A DNA stretch of 64,000 nt from positions 23,266 through 87,265 of the forward strand of contig NZ_CAMKGL010000002.1 of assembly GCF_946227985.1 (NCBI RefSeq). Direction: 5' to 3'. Under the pieces are notes generated by a model. The model had not been told where the DNA came from. It did not search any database and worked only from the letters and a program-made list of their open reading frames with translations. The position numbers and the translations under genes were made by a program. The stretch is from Serratia quinivorans (GTDB lineage Bacteria; Pseudomonadota; Gammaproteobacteria; Enterobacterales; Enterobacteriaceae). Below are positions 8,847 through 17,764 of the stretch, one piece after another; the first letter of the stretch is position 1; each line of letters opens with the position of its first letter.

Positions 8847-10319
8847 TCAGTTCAGCGCATCGCGTTGGTAACGATAGCCGTCGCCGTCAGGCACAAAGCT
8901 CAGGCGGTGGGTAATACTCTGTGGCGCGTCCTCTGCATGATGCGAAACAAACAGCAGCTGGGTTGCGCCCTGGCCGATCAACACGTCGACAAAACGGCGC
9001 ACCAGTTGGCGATTGAGCGGATCCAACCCCTGTAGCGGCTCGTCGAGGATCAGCAGCGCTGGGTGCTTGACCAGTGCGCGGGCAATCAATGCCAGCCGTT
9101 GCTGGCCCCAGGACAGGCTGTGGAATGGGGCTTCACCCTTTGAGCCACCCAGCCCCAGCAGCGCCAGCCATTGGTCGGCCAATTGCCGCTGGCGGTCGGA
9201 CACTGCCTGATAAATGCCTATCGAATCGAAGAAGCCGGACAGGATGACGGTACGCACGCTGGCACTGACGCGGTAGTCCAGATGCAGGCTGCTGCTGACG
9301 TAGCCGATATGGCGTTTGATATCCCAGATGGTTTCGCCGCTGCCGCGACGGCGACCGAACAGGGTAAGATCGTTACTGTACCCTTGAGGATGATCGCCGG
9401 TGATCAGGCTGAGAAGGGTGGATTTACCGGCACCGTTCGGGCCGACGATCTGCCAGTGTTCACCGGGGTTAACCTGCCAGTCGAGATGGTTGAGGATCGG
9501 TTGATCGTTATAACTGACCACGCCATCGCGCAGGGTGATTAAGGGTTGGTCTGCCGGCAGCGTGGTTTTTTGCGCGGGATCTTCGGTTTCCGGCAGCGCC
9601 AGACCATCCAGGTTCTCACTGTGTGCCAGTTGGGCGACCAGTGCGTCCGCCATCACCTGCTGCCGTGTTCCCTGACTTGCCAAAGTACAGTCTGCCAATA
9701 CGCCCACCTGACGGATAAAGTCCGGCACTTCGTCAAAGCGGTTGAGTACCAGCACCAGGGTATAGCCATGCCCTGAAAGATCGCTCAGCAGCGCAGCCAA
9801 TTGGGCGCGCGAATTGACATCCAGCCCGTCAAAAGGCTCATCGAGGATCAGCAAGTCGGGTTGCGGCATCAGCGCCCTGCACAGCAAGGTTTTGCGTGTT
9901 TCACCGGTGGAAAGATATTTGAAGCGGCGTGACAGCAGCGGGGTAATGCCGAACTGTTTGGCCAATTGCGCGCAGCGGGCTGGGTCCTTGAGCTCTTCCT
10001 GAATGATTTCCGCCACGCTACGGCCGGTATCTTCTTCACCAGGGCTGAGCAGGTCGGTGTTGTTGCGTTGCCATTCGTCGCTGACCAGCTTTTGCAACTG
10101 TTCAAAAGAGATACGTACCGCATGGCGGAAATCGCTGCGCCGCTCGCCGCTCAATAACACCAGCTCATCGGCCAGCGCGCGAGCCAGAGCAGATTTACCG
10201 CTGCCGTTGGCGCCGACAAAGGCCCAACTGTCGCCGGCCTGAATATCCAGCGCATCCAGCGTCAGGGTGCGGGTATCGCTTAAGCGGAATGAACCTTGCG
10301 AAATGTGCAACGACGACAT
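8847..10319 (-). CDS. modF: ModF, tandem ABC ATP-binding protein linked to molybdate transport
   Basis: 490 aa with two ABC ATPase modules. The first Walker A is GANGSGKSALA (about residue 38-48) with Walker B LLILDEPFDGLD; the second is [13 protein letters not shown] with LLILDEPLQGLD and signature SWGQQRLALIARAL. There are no membrane segments. In E. coli modF lies just after modE in one transcription unit, as here (90-bp gap, same strand). Its exact role in molybdenum metabolism is not settled. The start at ATG 10317-10319 is preceded by the purine-rich AAAAAGGAACAGGTG. Confidence 0.95.
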   Translation of the reverse strand: MSSLHISQGSFRLSDTRTLTLDALDIQAGDSWAFVGANGSGKSALARALADELVLLSGERRSDFRHAVRISFEQLQKLVSDEWQRNNTDLLSPGEEDTGRSVAEIIQEELKDPARCAQLAKQFGITPLLSRRFKYLSTGETRKTLLCRALMPQPDLLILDEPFDGLDVNSRAQLAALLSDLSGHGYTLVLVLNRFDEVPDFIRQVGVLADCTLASQGTRQQVMADALVAQLAHSENLDGLALPETEDPAQKTTLPADQPLITLRDGVVSYNDQPILNHLDWQVNPGEHWQIVGPNGAGKSTLLSLITGDHPQGYSNDLTLFGRRRGSGETIWDIKRHIGYVSSSLHLDYRVSASVRTVILSGFFDSIGIYQAVSDRQRQLADQWLALLGLGGSKGEAPFHSLSWGQQRLALIARALVKHPALLILDEPLQGLDPLNRQLVRRFVDVLIGQGATQLLFVSHHAEDAPQSITHRLSFVPDGDGYRYQRDALN

Positions 10320-10409
10320 CACCTGTTCCTTTTTATGCAATTATTTTGTTTAGAAATAGGCGCATTGCAGGGTGATGTCAATCGGCAAAAATGCAACGTT
10401 ACGTTGCGT

Positions 10410-11201
10410 TTAACACAACGTGGCGACAATCACGCGATCGGCGTTAAACAAGGCATATACTGCACTGCCGGGCTGCAATTTAAGCTGTTGTAACTCCGGG
10501 GTGGTCAGGGTGGCGCACAGGGTTTCGCCTCCGCTTAGCCTGACCAAAACTTCGCAGTGATCGGCACCTGGCTGGATGCTGGCCACCACGCCAGCCAGTG
10601 AATTGTCTGCCGCACCGGCCAGTGCCGGATCGGTGTTCAGCTTTACCCACGGCGCTTTAATCAATGCCAGCACTTCCTTACCGGGCGAGAGCTGCAGTCG
10701 ATCGGCGCTTTGCTGGGTAATGGCTGCGCTGAGACGGGTTTTGCCGTCGTTCAGTAAAATATCCAGATGTTGCTGCACTTGCTGATGGTCGCGTTCGATC
10801 ACCGTACCGAAAAATTGGTTGCGCGCGCTGGTTTGCAGCGAAAAACGTGAGATGGCCGCCAGCAGGCTGTCGAGTGGCAGGTTGTCTTGCTGCAGTACGT
10901 CGAAGGCTTTTTGCTGGATCTGCCCCAGCAGATCGTAAAGCTGGATCAGCCGTTCACCATAATGGGTTACCTGAGCACCGCCGCCGCCTTTGCCGCCGGT
11001 AGCGCGTTCCACCACCGTCTGCTCCGCCAACTGGTTCATTTCGTTAATCGCGTCCCAGGCGCTCTTATAGCTGATGCCTGCCAATTTAGCCCCCTGACTG
11101 ATGGAGCCGGTGTGTCGGACCTGCTTAAGCAGCGCGATACGGCGCGGATCGGCGAACAGTTTTTGCTGGAGTTTGAGAGTAAGAAGAATTTCGGCCTGCA
11201 T
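10410..11201 (-). CDS. modE: Molybdate-responsive transcriptional regulator ModE
   Basis: 263 aa, essentially the E. coli length. The N-terminal winged-helix DNA-binding domain contains QVRHTGSISQGAKLAGISYKSAWDAINEMN (written in two parts of the same helix-turn-helix). It is followed by VERATGGKGGGGA and two MOP domains in the C-terminal half (SARNQF and LIKAPWVKL regions) that bind molybdate. ModE-Mo represses modABC and activates moa genes. Matching operators are seen at 17705-17728 and 34104-34127. modE is normally divergent from and adjacent to acrZ-modABC; here a 5.8-kb cassette separates them. Confidence 0.95.
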   Translation of the reverse strand: MQAEILLTLKLQQKLFADPRRIALLKQVRHTGSISQGAKLAGISYKSAWDAINEMNQLAEQTVVERATGGKGGGGAQVTHYGERLIQLYDLLGQIQQKAFDVLQQDNLPLDSLLAAISRFSLQTSARNQFFGTVIERDHQQVQQHLDILLNDGKTRLSAAITQQSADRLQLSPGKEVLALIKAPWVKLNTDPALAGAADNSLAGVVASIQPGADHCEVLVRLSGGETLCATLTTPELQQLKLQPGSAVYALFNADRVIVATLC

Positions 11202-11328
11202 AACACGTCCTGTCGGCTGCAAAAGGGTTATTGTCGCTGATTTGTGGACAAAGCGCCAAATGATGCGTCGCCAACCGTGATGGGCGCGGTGACACAGGGA
11301 CAATAAAAACTGGCCTCCGGTTTGTGGT

Positions 11329-11345
11329 ATGTTATAACATAACAA
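11329..11345. promoter_or_regulatory. Zur-type operator in the promoter of the TonB receptor cassette
   Basis: The site reads ATGTTATAACATAACAA. It contains the inverted repeat TGTTAT-AAC-ATAACA, which differs at one core position from the gammaproteobacterial Zur pattern TGTTATANTATAACA. It lies 60-77 bp upstream of the receptor start, with a TACAAT -10-like hexamer at 11350-11355 immediately downstream, so a bound repressor would block the promoter. No Fur-like sequence was found here. It also does not fit ModE, whose half-sites are spaced over 24 bp. Regulation by zinc is inferred. Confidence 0.65.
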
Positions 11346-11405
11346 AAAATACAATAACGGTCTTCGGCCGTACCGGGTTTTTATTTCACCACAGGGATGC
11401 TGTAA

Positions 11406-13571
11406 ATGAGTGCTGCACGTCGGCGTTTCGTCACGCCCAAAAAACCACCTTATTATCTGGCCACGGCCTTGTTTTTCAGCCTGTCGGGCACCGTACAGGC
11501 CGCCGCGGACTGCAGTAAAACCGAAAACTCACCGCGCTGCGAAGACAGCGTGACCGTTGAAGCATCAGCCCAGGCGCAAAGCCCTTATGGCGGGTTAAAT
11601 ACCGTTACCCAGACGGCTTCACGCCTGGGCCTGACTAGCCAGGAAACGCCGCGCAGTGTCGATGTTATCAGTCAGCAGGCTATTGAGCAGCGTGGCGATC
11701 GGACGCTGGCAGAGGTGGTTGAACACGCGCCCGGTATGTCAGGCGTGGCCTCGCCGACGCTCAGCAATAACTTTTCGCTCCGCGGTTTCCGGCCGGTATC
11801 CTGGCTGTATAACGGTGTCGAAACTCCCGGCAGTACCCTCCAATTAGCGGACCCTTCCCACTACGGCAGCGTAGAAGTTCTGCGCGGCCCCGGCTCGGTG
11901 TTGAATGGTCTGAGCGCCGCCGGCGGCAGCGTCAATCTGATCTCGCGCCAGCCGACCTTCAGCCGCCAGCCCGTTGAGCTCGACTACGGGCTGTCGAGTT
12001 ATAACAGCCAGCGCCTGCATCTCGGTTCCGGGGGAACGTTGTTGGATGACGTGGCGGCGTATCGGCTGGACGTCAGCGGCAGCGACAGCGGCACCAACGT
12101 GCTATATGAGCGTGACAAACAGAAACGGGTGTCAGGCTCCTTGCTATTTAAGCTGACAGAGAATGCTCTGCTGACGTTGAGCCTGGATCGCATGCTTAAC
12201 CGCACCACCAATCCTTACTACGGCACGCCGCTGGTGGAAGGGCAGATTGCCCGCGAACTGCGCGATATTAACTACAACAACCTGACCGACAGCCGGATCC
12301 AGAGCAACGCGACCTCGTTCCAGGCCAGTCTGGACTGGTTCACCACGCCGGAAATCGAGCTGCATAACCAGTTTTACTACTACAGCGGCTTTCGTGAGTG
12401 GCGAAATGTTGAACGCTTTCGTACCTCGGCGGCGACTCAGCCCGGTTACGTCAACCGTGATTCTTTCGGTGCGCTGGCCCATGACGACAGTCTGATCGGT
12501 AACCGCAGTTCACTGGTGTTCGATCGGCCATTGGGCGGTTTTGACAACCGGCTGGTGATGGGTGTTGATGTGAGCAAACGGCGCTTTCAGTACTACTCCA
12601 ACGGCTTTCCCGGCTCTGAAAATGTGCCACTGCAGGCACCGGTCAGAGAAGATTTTTCACAGGGAACGGACCGTCAGCGCACCCCGGTTCGCCACGTCAC
12701 GCAAAACCAGTACGCCGGATTTCTCGAAGACCGTTTCAGCCTGACCGACCGCTTAACCCTGCTGGGGCAGTTACGGTACAACCATATGCAGATGGATTGG
12801 CATTTCCAGAGTCCGCAAGAGGAAACCCATCAGCACACCTACGTCTTCAGCATCTGGAGCCTGGGCCCCAGCTATGCGTTAACTGACAATCTTAATATCT
12901 ATGCCAACTTCACCACCGGCCAGGAGCCTGGCAACGATCTGTTCTTTTTAAGCCCGGCGCAAACCGGCTTGCCGCTCACCCGGGCGCGCCAGTGGGAAAT
13001 CGGTGCCAAGGGGCAGTTTTGGGATAGCAAGGGCGAAGCCACGTTGGCGCTGTACGAACTGCGCAAGGACAACCTGTTCGTGCCGAATGCGCAACAGCCG
13101 GATACGCTGAATGCGGTCGGGCGGCAAACTTCGCGTGGCGTAGAGTTAAGCCTGATGCTGCGTCCCAGCTGGCAATGGGAGCTGGCTGCCAACGCGGCCT
13201 ATACTCACGCCCGCTATGATGAATATCGCGGTGGTAGCCCGTTGCGCAGTTATAACGGCAATCGCCCGGCTTACATCCCCGACTGGACCGCCAACCTCAC
13301 CGCTCGTTACAAGCCGACTCAGCAACTGGGGCTCACGTCATCGCTGCGCTACGTGGGCAGCAGTTATAACGACGATGCCAACCAACGCAAAATGCCGGCC
13401 TATACCACGCTCGATCTGGCGGCAGACTATCAGCTCACGCCGGTGGTCGACGTGGGGGTACGCATTAGAAACGCCACCAATCAACTGTATGCCTACCAGC
13501 GAACCTACCCGGATCAGGTGCTGATTGCACCGTCGCGAACTTATGAAAGTTTTATTTCGGTGAGGTTCTGA
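11406..13571 (+). CDS. TonB-dependent outer-membrane receptor (FecA/FhuA-like)
   Basis: 721 aa. A signal peptide ends near VQA (about residue 31). A TonB-box-like EDSVTVEA (46-53) follows, then a plug domain with SLRGFRP, YNGVETPG and the hallmark VEVLRGPGSVLNGLSAAGGSVN (157-176). The rest is a beta-barrel ending in the expected C-terminal phenylalanine (FISVRF). It imports a metallophore complex or similar ligand with energy from TonB-ExbBD. It heads a five-gene cassette with a binding protein, a methyltransferase and a FecCD-type ABC transporter. The predicted Zur operator upstream suggests a zinc-related ligand rather than iron. Ligand specificity cannot be read from the sequence. Confidence 0.92.
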   Translation: MSAARRRFVTPKKPPYYLATALFFSLSGTVQAAADCSKTENSPRCEDSVTVEASAQAQSPYGGLNTVTQTASRLGLTSQETPRSVDVISQQAIEQRGDRTLAEVVEHAPGMSGVASPTLSNNFSLRGFRPVSWLYNGVETPGSTLQLADPSHYGSVEVLRGPGSVLNGLSAAGGSVNLISRQPTFSRQPVELDYGLSSYNSQRLHLGSGGTLLDDVAAYRLDVSGSDSGTNVLYERDKQKRVSGSLLFKLTENALLTLSLDRMLNRTTNPYYGTPLVEGQIARELRDINYNNLTDSRIQSNATSFQASLDWFTTPEIELHNQFYYYSGFREWRNVERFRTSAATQPGYVNRDSFGALAHDDSLIGNRSSLVFDRPLGGFDNRLVMGVDVSKRRFQYYSNGFPGSENVPLQAPVREDFSQGTDRQRTPVRHVTQNQYAGFLEDRFSLTDRLTLLGQLRYNHMQMDWHFQSPQEETHQHTYVFSIWSLGPSYALTDNLNIYANFTTGQEPGNDLFFLSPAQTGLPLTRARQWEIGAKGQFWDSKGEATLALYELRKDNLFVPNAQQPDTLNAVGRQTSRGVELSLMLRPSWQWELAANAAYTHARYDEYRGGSPLRSYNGNRPAYIPDWTANLTARYKPTQQLGLTSSLRYVGSSYNDDANQRKMPAYTTLDLAADYQLTPVVDVGVRIRNATNQLYAYQRTYPDQVLIAPSRTYESFISVRF

Positions 13572-13578
13572 TAGCGTC

Positions 13579-14580
13579 ATGCAGCCGATAATTCGCCTGT
13601 TGCTCGCGCTGGGGCTGCTGTTGAGTACGCTGGTGCAGGCCGGGCCTGTTGCGCTCAACAACTGTGGCCAACAGTACCGTTACCCGGTGGTGCCGGAACG
13701 CGTGCTGGTGTACGCCAACCCCGCGCTGGAAAACCTGCTGGCACTGGGGTTGGCTCAGCGCATTATCGGGATTATTGGCTATGACTATGCGCGGGATACA
13801 GCTTCTTCTCCGGTGCCTGCCAGATGGGGCAAGGTACTGAGCCAACTGTCGGCCACTGCGCCACCGGCGGGGGAATCTTTGCTGCTGTTGAACCCGGATT
13901 TTATCTATTCGGCCAGCTATTACTGGTTCAACAGTCCGGAAACAGCCAATCGCGACCGGCTGGCAGAGTGGGGGATCGCCACCTATCTCTCGCCCAATGT
14001 CTGCGGAGGTCAGCAAAGCGCGGCCAGCTCATCGGCCAGCTTTGACGGCATTTTTGCCGAACTGCGGGATATCGCCCGCATTTTTGATGTTTCCCGCGAC
14101 GCCGAAATCTTAATTCAGCATCTGCAAACTCAGCTGCGTGATCTGGGGCTGCAGGCGGCAGCGCTCCCTCATCGACGGATACTCTGGTGGTATGCCGGCA
14201 CTCAAACCCCTTATGTGGCTGGCTGCTGCGGCGCACCGGCACTACTAACCCGGCAGGTCGGCAGCGAAAATCTGTTTGGCGATCTGCCCGAACTTTGGCC
14301 CACCGTCTCCTGGGAAACTATCGCCGCCCGCGATCCCGATCTGATTGTACTTGGCGATCTGCCCCGTGGCGGCCTTGGCGACAGCGCCAAAGATAAAATC
14401 CATTTTTTAGAGCACCACCCCCTGACCGCCAGCCTGCGTGCCGTGCGGCAAAAACGCTATGTGATTTTGCCCGGCTATGATCTGGATCCTTCGGTCCGCA
14501 CGGTTGCGGCTTTGCACCGCTTAATAACGGGCCTGCAGCAGCAGGCCTTACGCTTAGCCACCTCCAATAAGGAACCCTGA
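13579..14580 (+). CDS. Periplasmic metal-chelate binding protein of an ABC importer (BtuF/FepB-like)
   Basis: 333 aa starting 7 bp after the receptor gene. It has a signal peptide (LLLALGLLLSTLVQA, cleavage near residue 21) and a class III binding-protein layout: VVPERVLVYANPALENLLALG in the first lobe and the DPDLIVLGDLP region in the second. Unusual cysteines are Cys29, Cys142 (VCGG) and the adjacent Cys216-Cys217 in GCCGAP. This is not a ZnuA-type protein, since it lacks its histidine-rich loop. Together with the FecCD permease and ATPase it should deliver a chelate or cofactor across the inner membrane. It also resembles transporters annotated loosely as F420-0/B12-like; I cannot tell the ligand. 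Confidence 0.85.
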   Translation: MQPIIRLLLALGLLLSTLVQAGPVALNNCGQQYRYPVVPERVLVYANPALENLLALGLAQRIIGIIGYDYARDTASSPVPARWGKVLSQLSATAPPAGESLLLLNPDFIYSASYYWFNSPETANRDRLAEWGIATYLSPNVCGGQQSAASSSASFDGIFAELRDIARIFDVSRDAEILIQHLQTQLRDLGLQAAALPHRRILWWYAGTQTPYVAGCCGAPALLTRQVGSENLFGDLPELWPTVSWETIAARDPDLIVLGDLPRGGLGDSAKDKIHFLEHHPLTASLRAVRQKRYVILPGYDLDPSVRTVAALHRLITGLQQQALRLATSNKEP

Positions 14581-14581
14581 T

Positions 14582-15337
14582 ATGTCCTCGTTTTCATTCT
14601 CTTCACTGCTGGCCTCGTGGGATCAACAACAGAGCGCTTACATCGCCGAGCGGGAAGCACGTTTTAATGCCCAGCTGGACGTGCTGGAGCTCTCGGTGGG
14701 CCAGGATTTTCAGGTACTGGATCTGGCCTGTGGCCCAGGATCGCTTAGCCTGCGCATTCTTCAGCGCTTCCCACAGGCCAGAGTAACGGCGGTGGATCTC
14801 GATCCGTTATTGCTGGCTATCGCGCGGGGTGCACTGGCGCAATACGGTGACAGGATCCGTATCATTCAGGCCGATCTTGCCGACCCGGAGTGTTTTGCAT
14901 CTCTCGACGGCCTGGCACCGCAGGCGGTGGTTTCCAGCACTGCGCTGCACTGGCTGATGCCGGAGCATCAGGGGGTTTTGTACCGCAATATCGCCGAGCT
15001 GTTGCCTGACGGTGGCGTTTTTTTGAACGCCGATCATCAGCGCTTTGATCATCGGCACCCGCGGGTTAAAGCGCTGGCCGAACAGCATGATGAACAGACG
15101 CAACAACAGGCCTGGCAGGACGGCGTTGAGGATTGGGATCGGTGGTTTGCCAACGTGCAGGAGCTGCCGGAACTGGCGCAATATCGACAAGCGCGCGAAA
15201 GCCTGTTTGCCGGGCGGCCGGTTCCCCCGGCGACCGCGCTGGACTTTCAGGTTACCAGCCTGAGGCAGGCGGGTTTCACCGAGGCCGGGCCTGTCTGGCA
15301 GTTGCTGGATGACTACGTGATTGCAGGCTGGAAATAG
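14582..15337 (+). CDS. Class I SAM-dependent methyltransferase within the uptake cassette
   Basis: 251 aa. The SAM-binding motif I is VLDLACGPGSLSLRIL (about 45-60), followed by acidic motif II AVDLDPLLL and the ADLADPE region. A histidine-rich stretch, ADHQRFDHRHPR, occurs after motif IV. ATG 14582 is 1 bp after the binding-protein stop, and its own stop is 1 bp before the permease ATG, so it is cotranscribed with the transporter. A methyltransferase inside a TonB/ABC uptake operon is unusual. It might modify an imported ligand or help make one, but no other biosynthetic gene is present. Confidence 0.85.
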   Translation: MSSFSFSSLLASWDQQQSAYIAEREARFNAQLDVLELSVGQDFQVLDLACGPGSLSLRILQRFPQARVTAVDLDPLLLAIARGALAQYGDRIRIIQADLADPECFASLDGLAPQAVVSSTALHWLMPEHQGVLYRNIAELLPDGGVFLNADHQRFDHRHPRVKALAEQHDEQTQQQAWQDGVEDWDRWFANVQELPELAQYRQARESLFAGRPVPPATALDFQVTSLRQAGFTEAGPVWQLLDDYVIAGWK

Positions 15338-15338
15338 C

Positions 15339-16384
15339 ATGGACGGGTCTGTACGTCGCCGTTTCACTCTGCTGCCGGGGCGCTCAGGGGGCTGGTTGTT
15401 AATACTGGCTCTGGTGCTGCCGCTGTTTTTGCTGGGCGCTTCGCTGTACGGACCGGCGCCGATATCGCTGTATGACGCATGGCAGATTTTATCTGATCCC
15501 GGTGGCGCTAATGCTCAGGGCAACACCGAAGTGTATCAACGAATAATTTGGTCGCTGAGAATGCCGAGAGCTTTGCTGGCGGCGGTGGCAGGCGCCGGGC
15601 TGGCGCTGGCCGGCACTATTCTGCAGTCACTGACGCGCAACCCGTTGGCCGACCCCTGGGTGCTGGGGATCTCCTCCGGCGCCGGAGTGGGTGCGGTTTT
15701 GGTGCTGGTGTTGGGGCTGGGCGGTGGCCTGTTGTCGGTATCCGGCGGGGCGTTTATCGGCGCGGCCGGGGCATTTTCGTTGGTTTTACTGCTTGCCGGG
15801 CGTTCTCTGCACGCGGAGTCAACGCTGTTTATTCTGGCCGGGGTGGCTGTCACGCAGTTGCTTTCAGCCCTGACCTCGCTGATTACCTTGTGGCAGGCGG
15901 ATGCCAATGCCACCCGCGGTGTGATGTTCTGGTTGCTGGGATCCTTCAGTGACGCCCGCTGGTCACAGGTCGGTTTGGTCGCGCTACTGCTGGCGCTGGC
16001 GTTGCTGGTTTGCTGGATGAGGGCGGGGAGCTGGATGCCTTGGCCTTTGGCGGTCTGACGGCGGCCTCTTTGGGGGTGGCGGTGGCGCCGCTGAAGCTGT
16101 TGCTGTATGTCATCACTATGGCGCTGACCGCCGTTATCGTCGCGTTCAGCGGCGCGGTGGGGTTTATCGGCCTGACGGTGCCGCATGTCGCCAGGCTGCT
16201 GGTTGGGCCGCGTCACCGGGTACTGCTGCCGGCCAGCGTATTGTGCGGTGCGCTATTTGCCGTGGCGGCAGATACCCTGGCCAGAACCCTGTTCGCGCCG
16301 CGCGAGCTGCCGGTGGGGGTATTGACCGCCCTGTTGGGCGTGCCGGTGTTTCTGGCGTTGCTGTATCGGAAAATAAACGCATGA
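15339..16384 (+). pseudogene. FecCD-family ABC permease, interrupted by a -1 frameshift
   Basis: Two overlapping frames together give a full-length permease of about 348 aa. The first (from ATG 15339) has the membrane segments, the LRMPRALLAAVAGAGLALAG motif and NPLADPWVLGISSGAG. The second supplies ELDALAFGGLTAASLGV, GFIGLTVPHVARLLVG and the C-terminus with ELPVGVLTALLGVPVF. The frames join at a G run, GGGG, at 16025-16028. One extra G would restore WMRAGELDALAF. As written, translation stops at 16058 after 239 codons from ATG 15339. It is either a true loss-of-function mutation, homopolymer phase variation or a sequencing error. Its end overlaps the ATPase start (ATGA). Confidence 0.8.
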
Positions 16385-17166
16385 CGGCTGCAAAGGATTT
16401 GCCGGGACTGCGTGCCGAACGCTTGGGTTGGTCAACGCCGGAGAGAAGGGTATTGGAGAACCTTAGCTTCCATGCCCGCCCCGGTGAAATTACCGGGTTG
16501 CTTGGCGTCAACGGTAGCGGAAAGTCCACCTTGCTCAAGCTGTTGGCAGGGTTGATTTCGCCGAAGCTTGGGCGGGTTTATCTGCAAGATACCGACATCG
16601 CCAGCCTGTCAGGGCGTGAACGCGCCAAAAGTATGACTTTCCTCGAACAGTCCGGACCCGGGGCTTTTGCCATACCGGTAAAAGACGTGGTGCTGCTCGG
16701 GCGCCTGGTTTACGCCAGCCGCTGGGCGGGGTTTAGCGCAGAAGACTACCGCATTGCCGGGCTGGCGATGGAGCAAGTGGGCATTTCGCGGCTTGCCGAA
16801 CGGGAATGGCATCAATTGTCCGGTGGCGAGCAACAGCGGGTTCATTTGGCGCGGGCACTGGCACAGCAAACCCCGTGGTTGCTGCTGGATGAGCCTGCCA
16901 ATCATCTCGATATTGCCCACCAGCAACAGTTTATGGCTTTACTGCGACGACTGGGCATCAGCGTGGTGGTGTCACTGCATGACCTGAATTTGGCGGCCTG
17001 TTACTGCGACCGTCTGATGCTGCTAAAGCAGGGGTATATGCACGCATTTGGCTCACCGGAGGAGGTGTTGACGCCGGAAATTATTGACCAGGTGTATGGT
17101 GTAGAAGCTCGACTGGCGACGGTTGGCGATTATGCCGCACCGCTGATCTATTACCCGGCCCAGTAG
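16381..17166 (+). CDS. FecE/BtuD-like ABC transporter ATP-binding protein
   Basis: 261 aa from the ATG at 16381, which overlaps the permease stop (ATGA). Walker A GVNGSGKST (42-50), signature LSGGEQQRVHLARAL (146-160) and Walker B WLLLDEP (166-172) with NHLDI and the H-loop SLHD are all intact. It powers the chelate importer of this cassette. It is the last gene of the cassette; acrZ follows after 168 bp. Confidence 0.92.
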   Translation: MTAAKDLPGLRAERLGWSTPERRVLENLSFHARPGEITGLLGVNGSGKSTLLKLLAGLISPKLGRVYLQDTDIASLSGRERAKSMTFLEQSGPGAFAIPVKDVVLLGRLVYASRWAGFSAEDYRIAGLAMEQVGISRLAEREWHQLSGGEQQRVHLARALAQQTPWLLLDEPANHLDIAHQQQFMALLRRLGISVVVSLHDLNLAACYCDRLMLLKQGYMHAFGSPEEVLTPEIIDQVYGVEARLATVGDYAAPLIYYPAQ

Positions 17167-17334
17167 TGCTCATTGGTTGTAGGGATTATAGCTTGCGGCA
17201 CAAATGGCACGTTTGGCCGGTTACAAATTTCGTCCAGTCTTTAAAATAACCACGTTTTAGTGTGTATTTTGGTTTAAAGTAAAACACAGGTAGCGGTGTT
17301 CATTACCGCTCAATGGCAGTTAAGTGAGGCTACC

Positions 17335-17478
17335 ATGATGGAATTATTGATAAGTTTGCTGTTCGCCGTAGTGATGGTGCCGATTGTCATGGCCATCATT
17401 CTCGGTTTGATCTACGGTTTGGGCGAGGTGTTCAACGTATTCTCCAAAGTGGGTCATTCTAAAGAGAACCGCACCTAG
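17335..17478 (+). CDS. acrZ: AcrZ, small accessory protein of the AcrAB-TolC pump
   Basis: 47 aa, one transmembrane helix ([20 protein letters not shown]) followed by [10 protein letters not shown], which matches E. coli AcrZ (YbhT) nearly residue for residue in the helix. In E. coli it binds AcrB in the inner membrane and alters pump substrate preference. Two adjacent ATGs (17335 and 17338) could each be the start; the second gives MELL, as in E. coli MLELL. Its position just before modABC is conserved. Confidence 0.92.
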   Translation: MMELLISLLFAVVMVPIVMAIILGLIYGLGEVFNVFSKVGHSKENRT

Positions 17479-17498
17479 CACCACCTTTCCTCTATTAA

Positions 17499-17625
17499 TA
17501 CCCTATAGCTTTCAAGTTGCAGCCAGGCGGCCAGCTTGCTCATCCCCAGGCGCTTACTCGAGTAAGTTACTGGGGGGAGCAAGTGCAGATAACAACGCTG
17601 CGGCTTGAAAGATGACGGGTATATA
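17499..17625. repeat. ERIC element (copy 2)
   Basis: About 127 bp: CCCTATAGCTTTCAAGTTGC at one end, the central CCCCAGGCGCTTACTCGAGTAAGTTACTGGGG-type palindrome (two arms around CTCGAG), and GCGGCTTGAAAGATGACGGG at the other end. It lies between acrZ and the modA promoter. Confidence 0.92.
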
Positions 17626-17704
17626 CCCGCCGGCATCGTTCGGTGGGTGTTTCTCAAGTTATCTCCCACTGTGCCGATAAACCGCATGACAAGCTTCTGC
17701 GTGA

Positions 17705-17728
17705 CGTTATATTATTTTTTATATAACG
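17705..17728. promoter_or_regulatory. ModE operator of modABC
   Basis: A 24-bp inverted repeat with half-sites CGTTATATT and TATATAACG around a 6-nt AT spacer, about 37 bp upstream of the modA start. It fits the known ModE consensus almost perfectly, so molybdate-bound ModE should repress modABC from here. Confidence 0.92.
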
Positions 17729-17764
17729 AAGGGTGATAATGCACGTTAACTTGCGGAGAAAACA

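Noticed and set aside
11329-11345. ModE site for the TonB receptor cassette
   Set aside because: The GTTAT/ATAAC words are shared with ModE half-sites, but they are 3 bp apart rather than the 24-bp layout seen at modA and moaA. Zur fits better.
13579-17166. Classical iron-siderophore or vitamin B12 importer
   Set aside because: Family resemblance allows it, but there is no Fur box and no B12 riboswitch-like leader upstream, so I did not assign iron or cobalamin.
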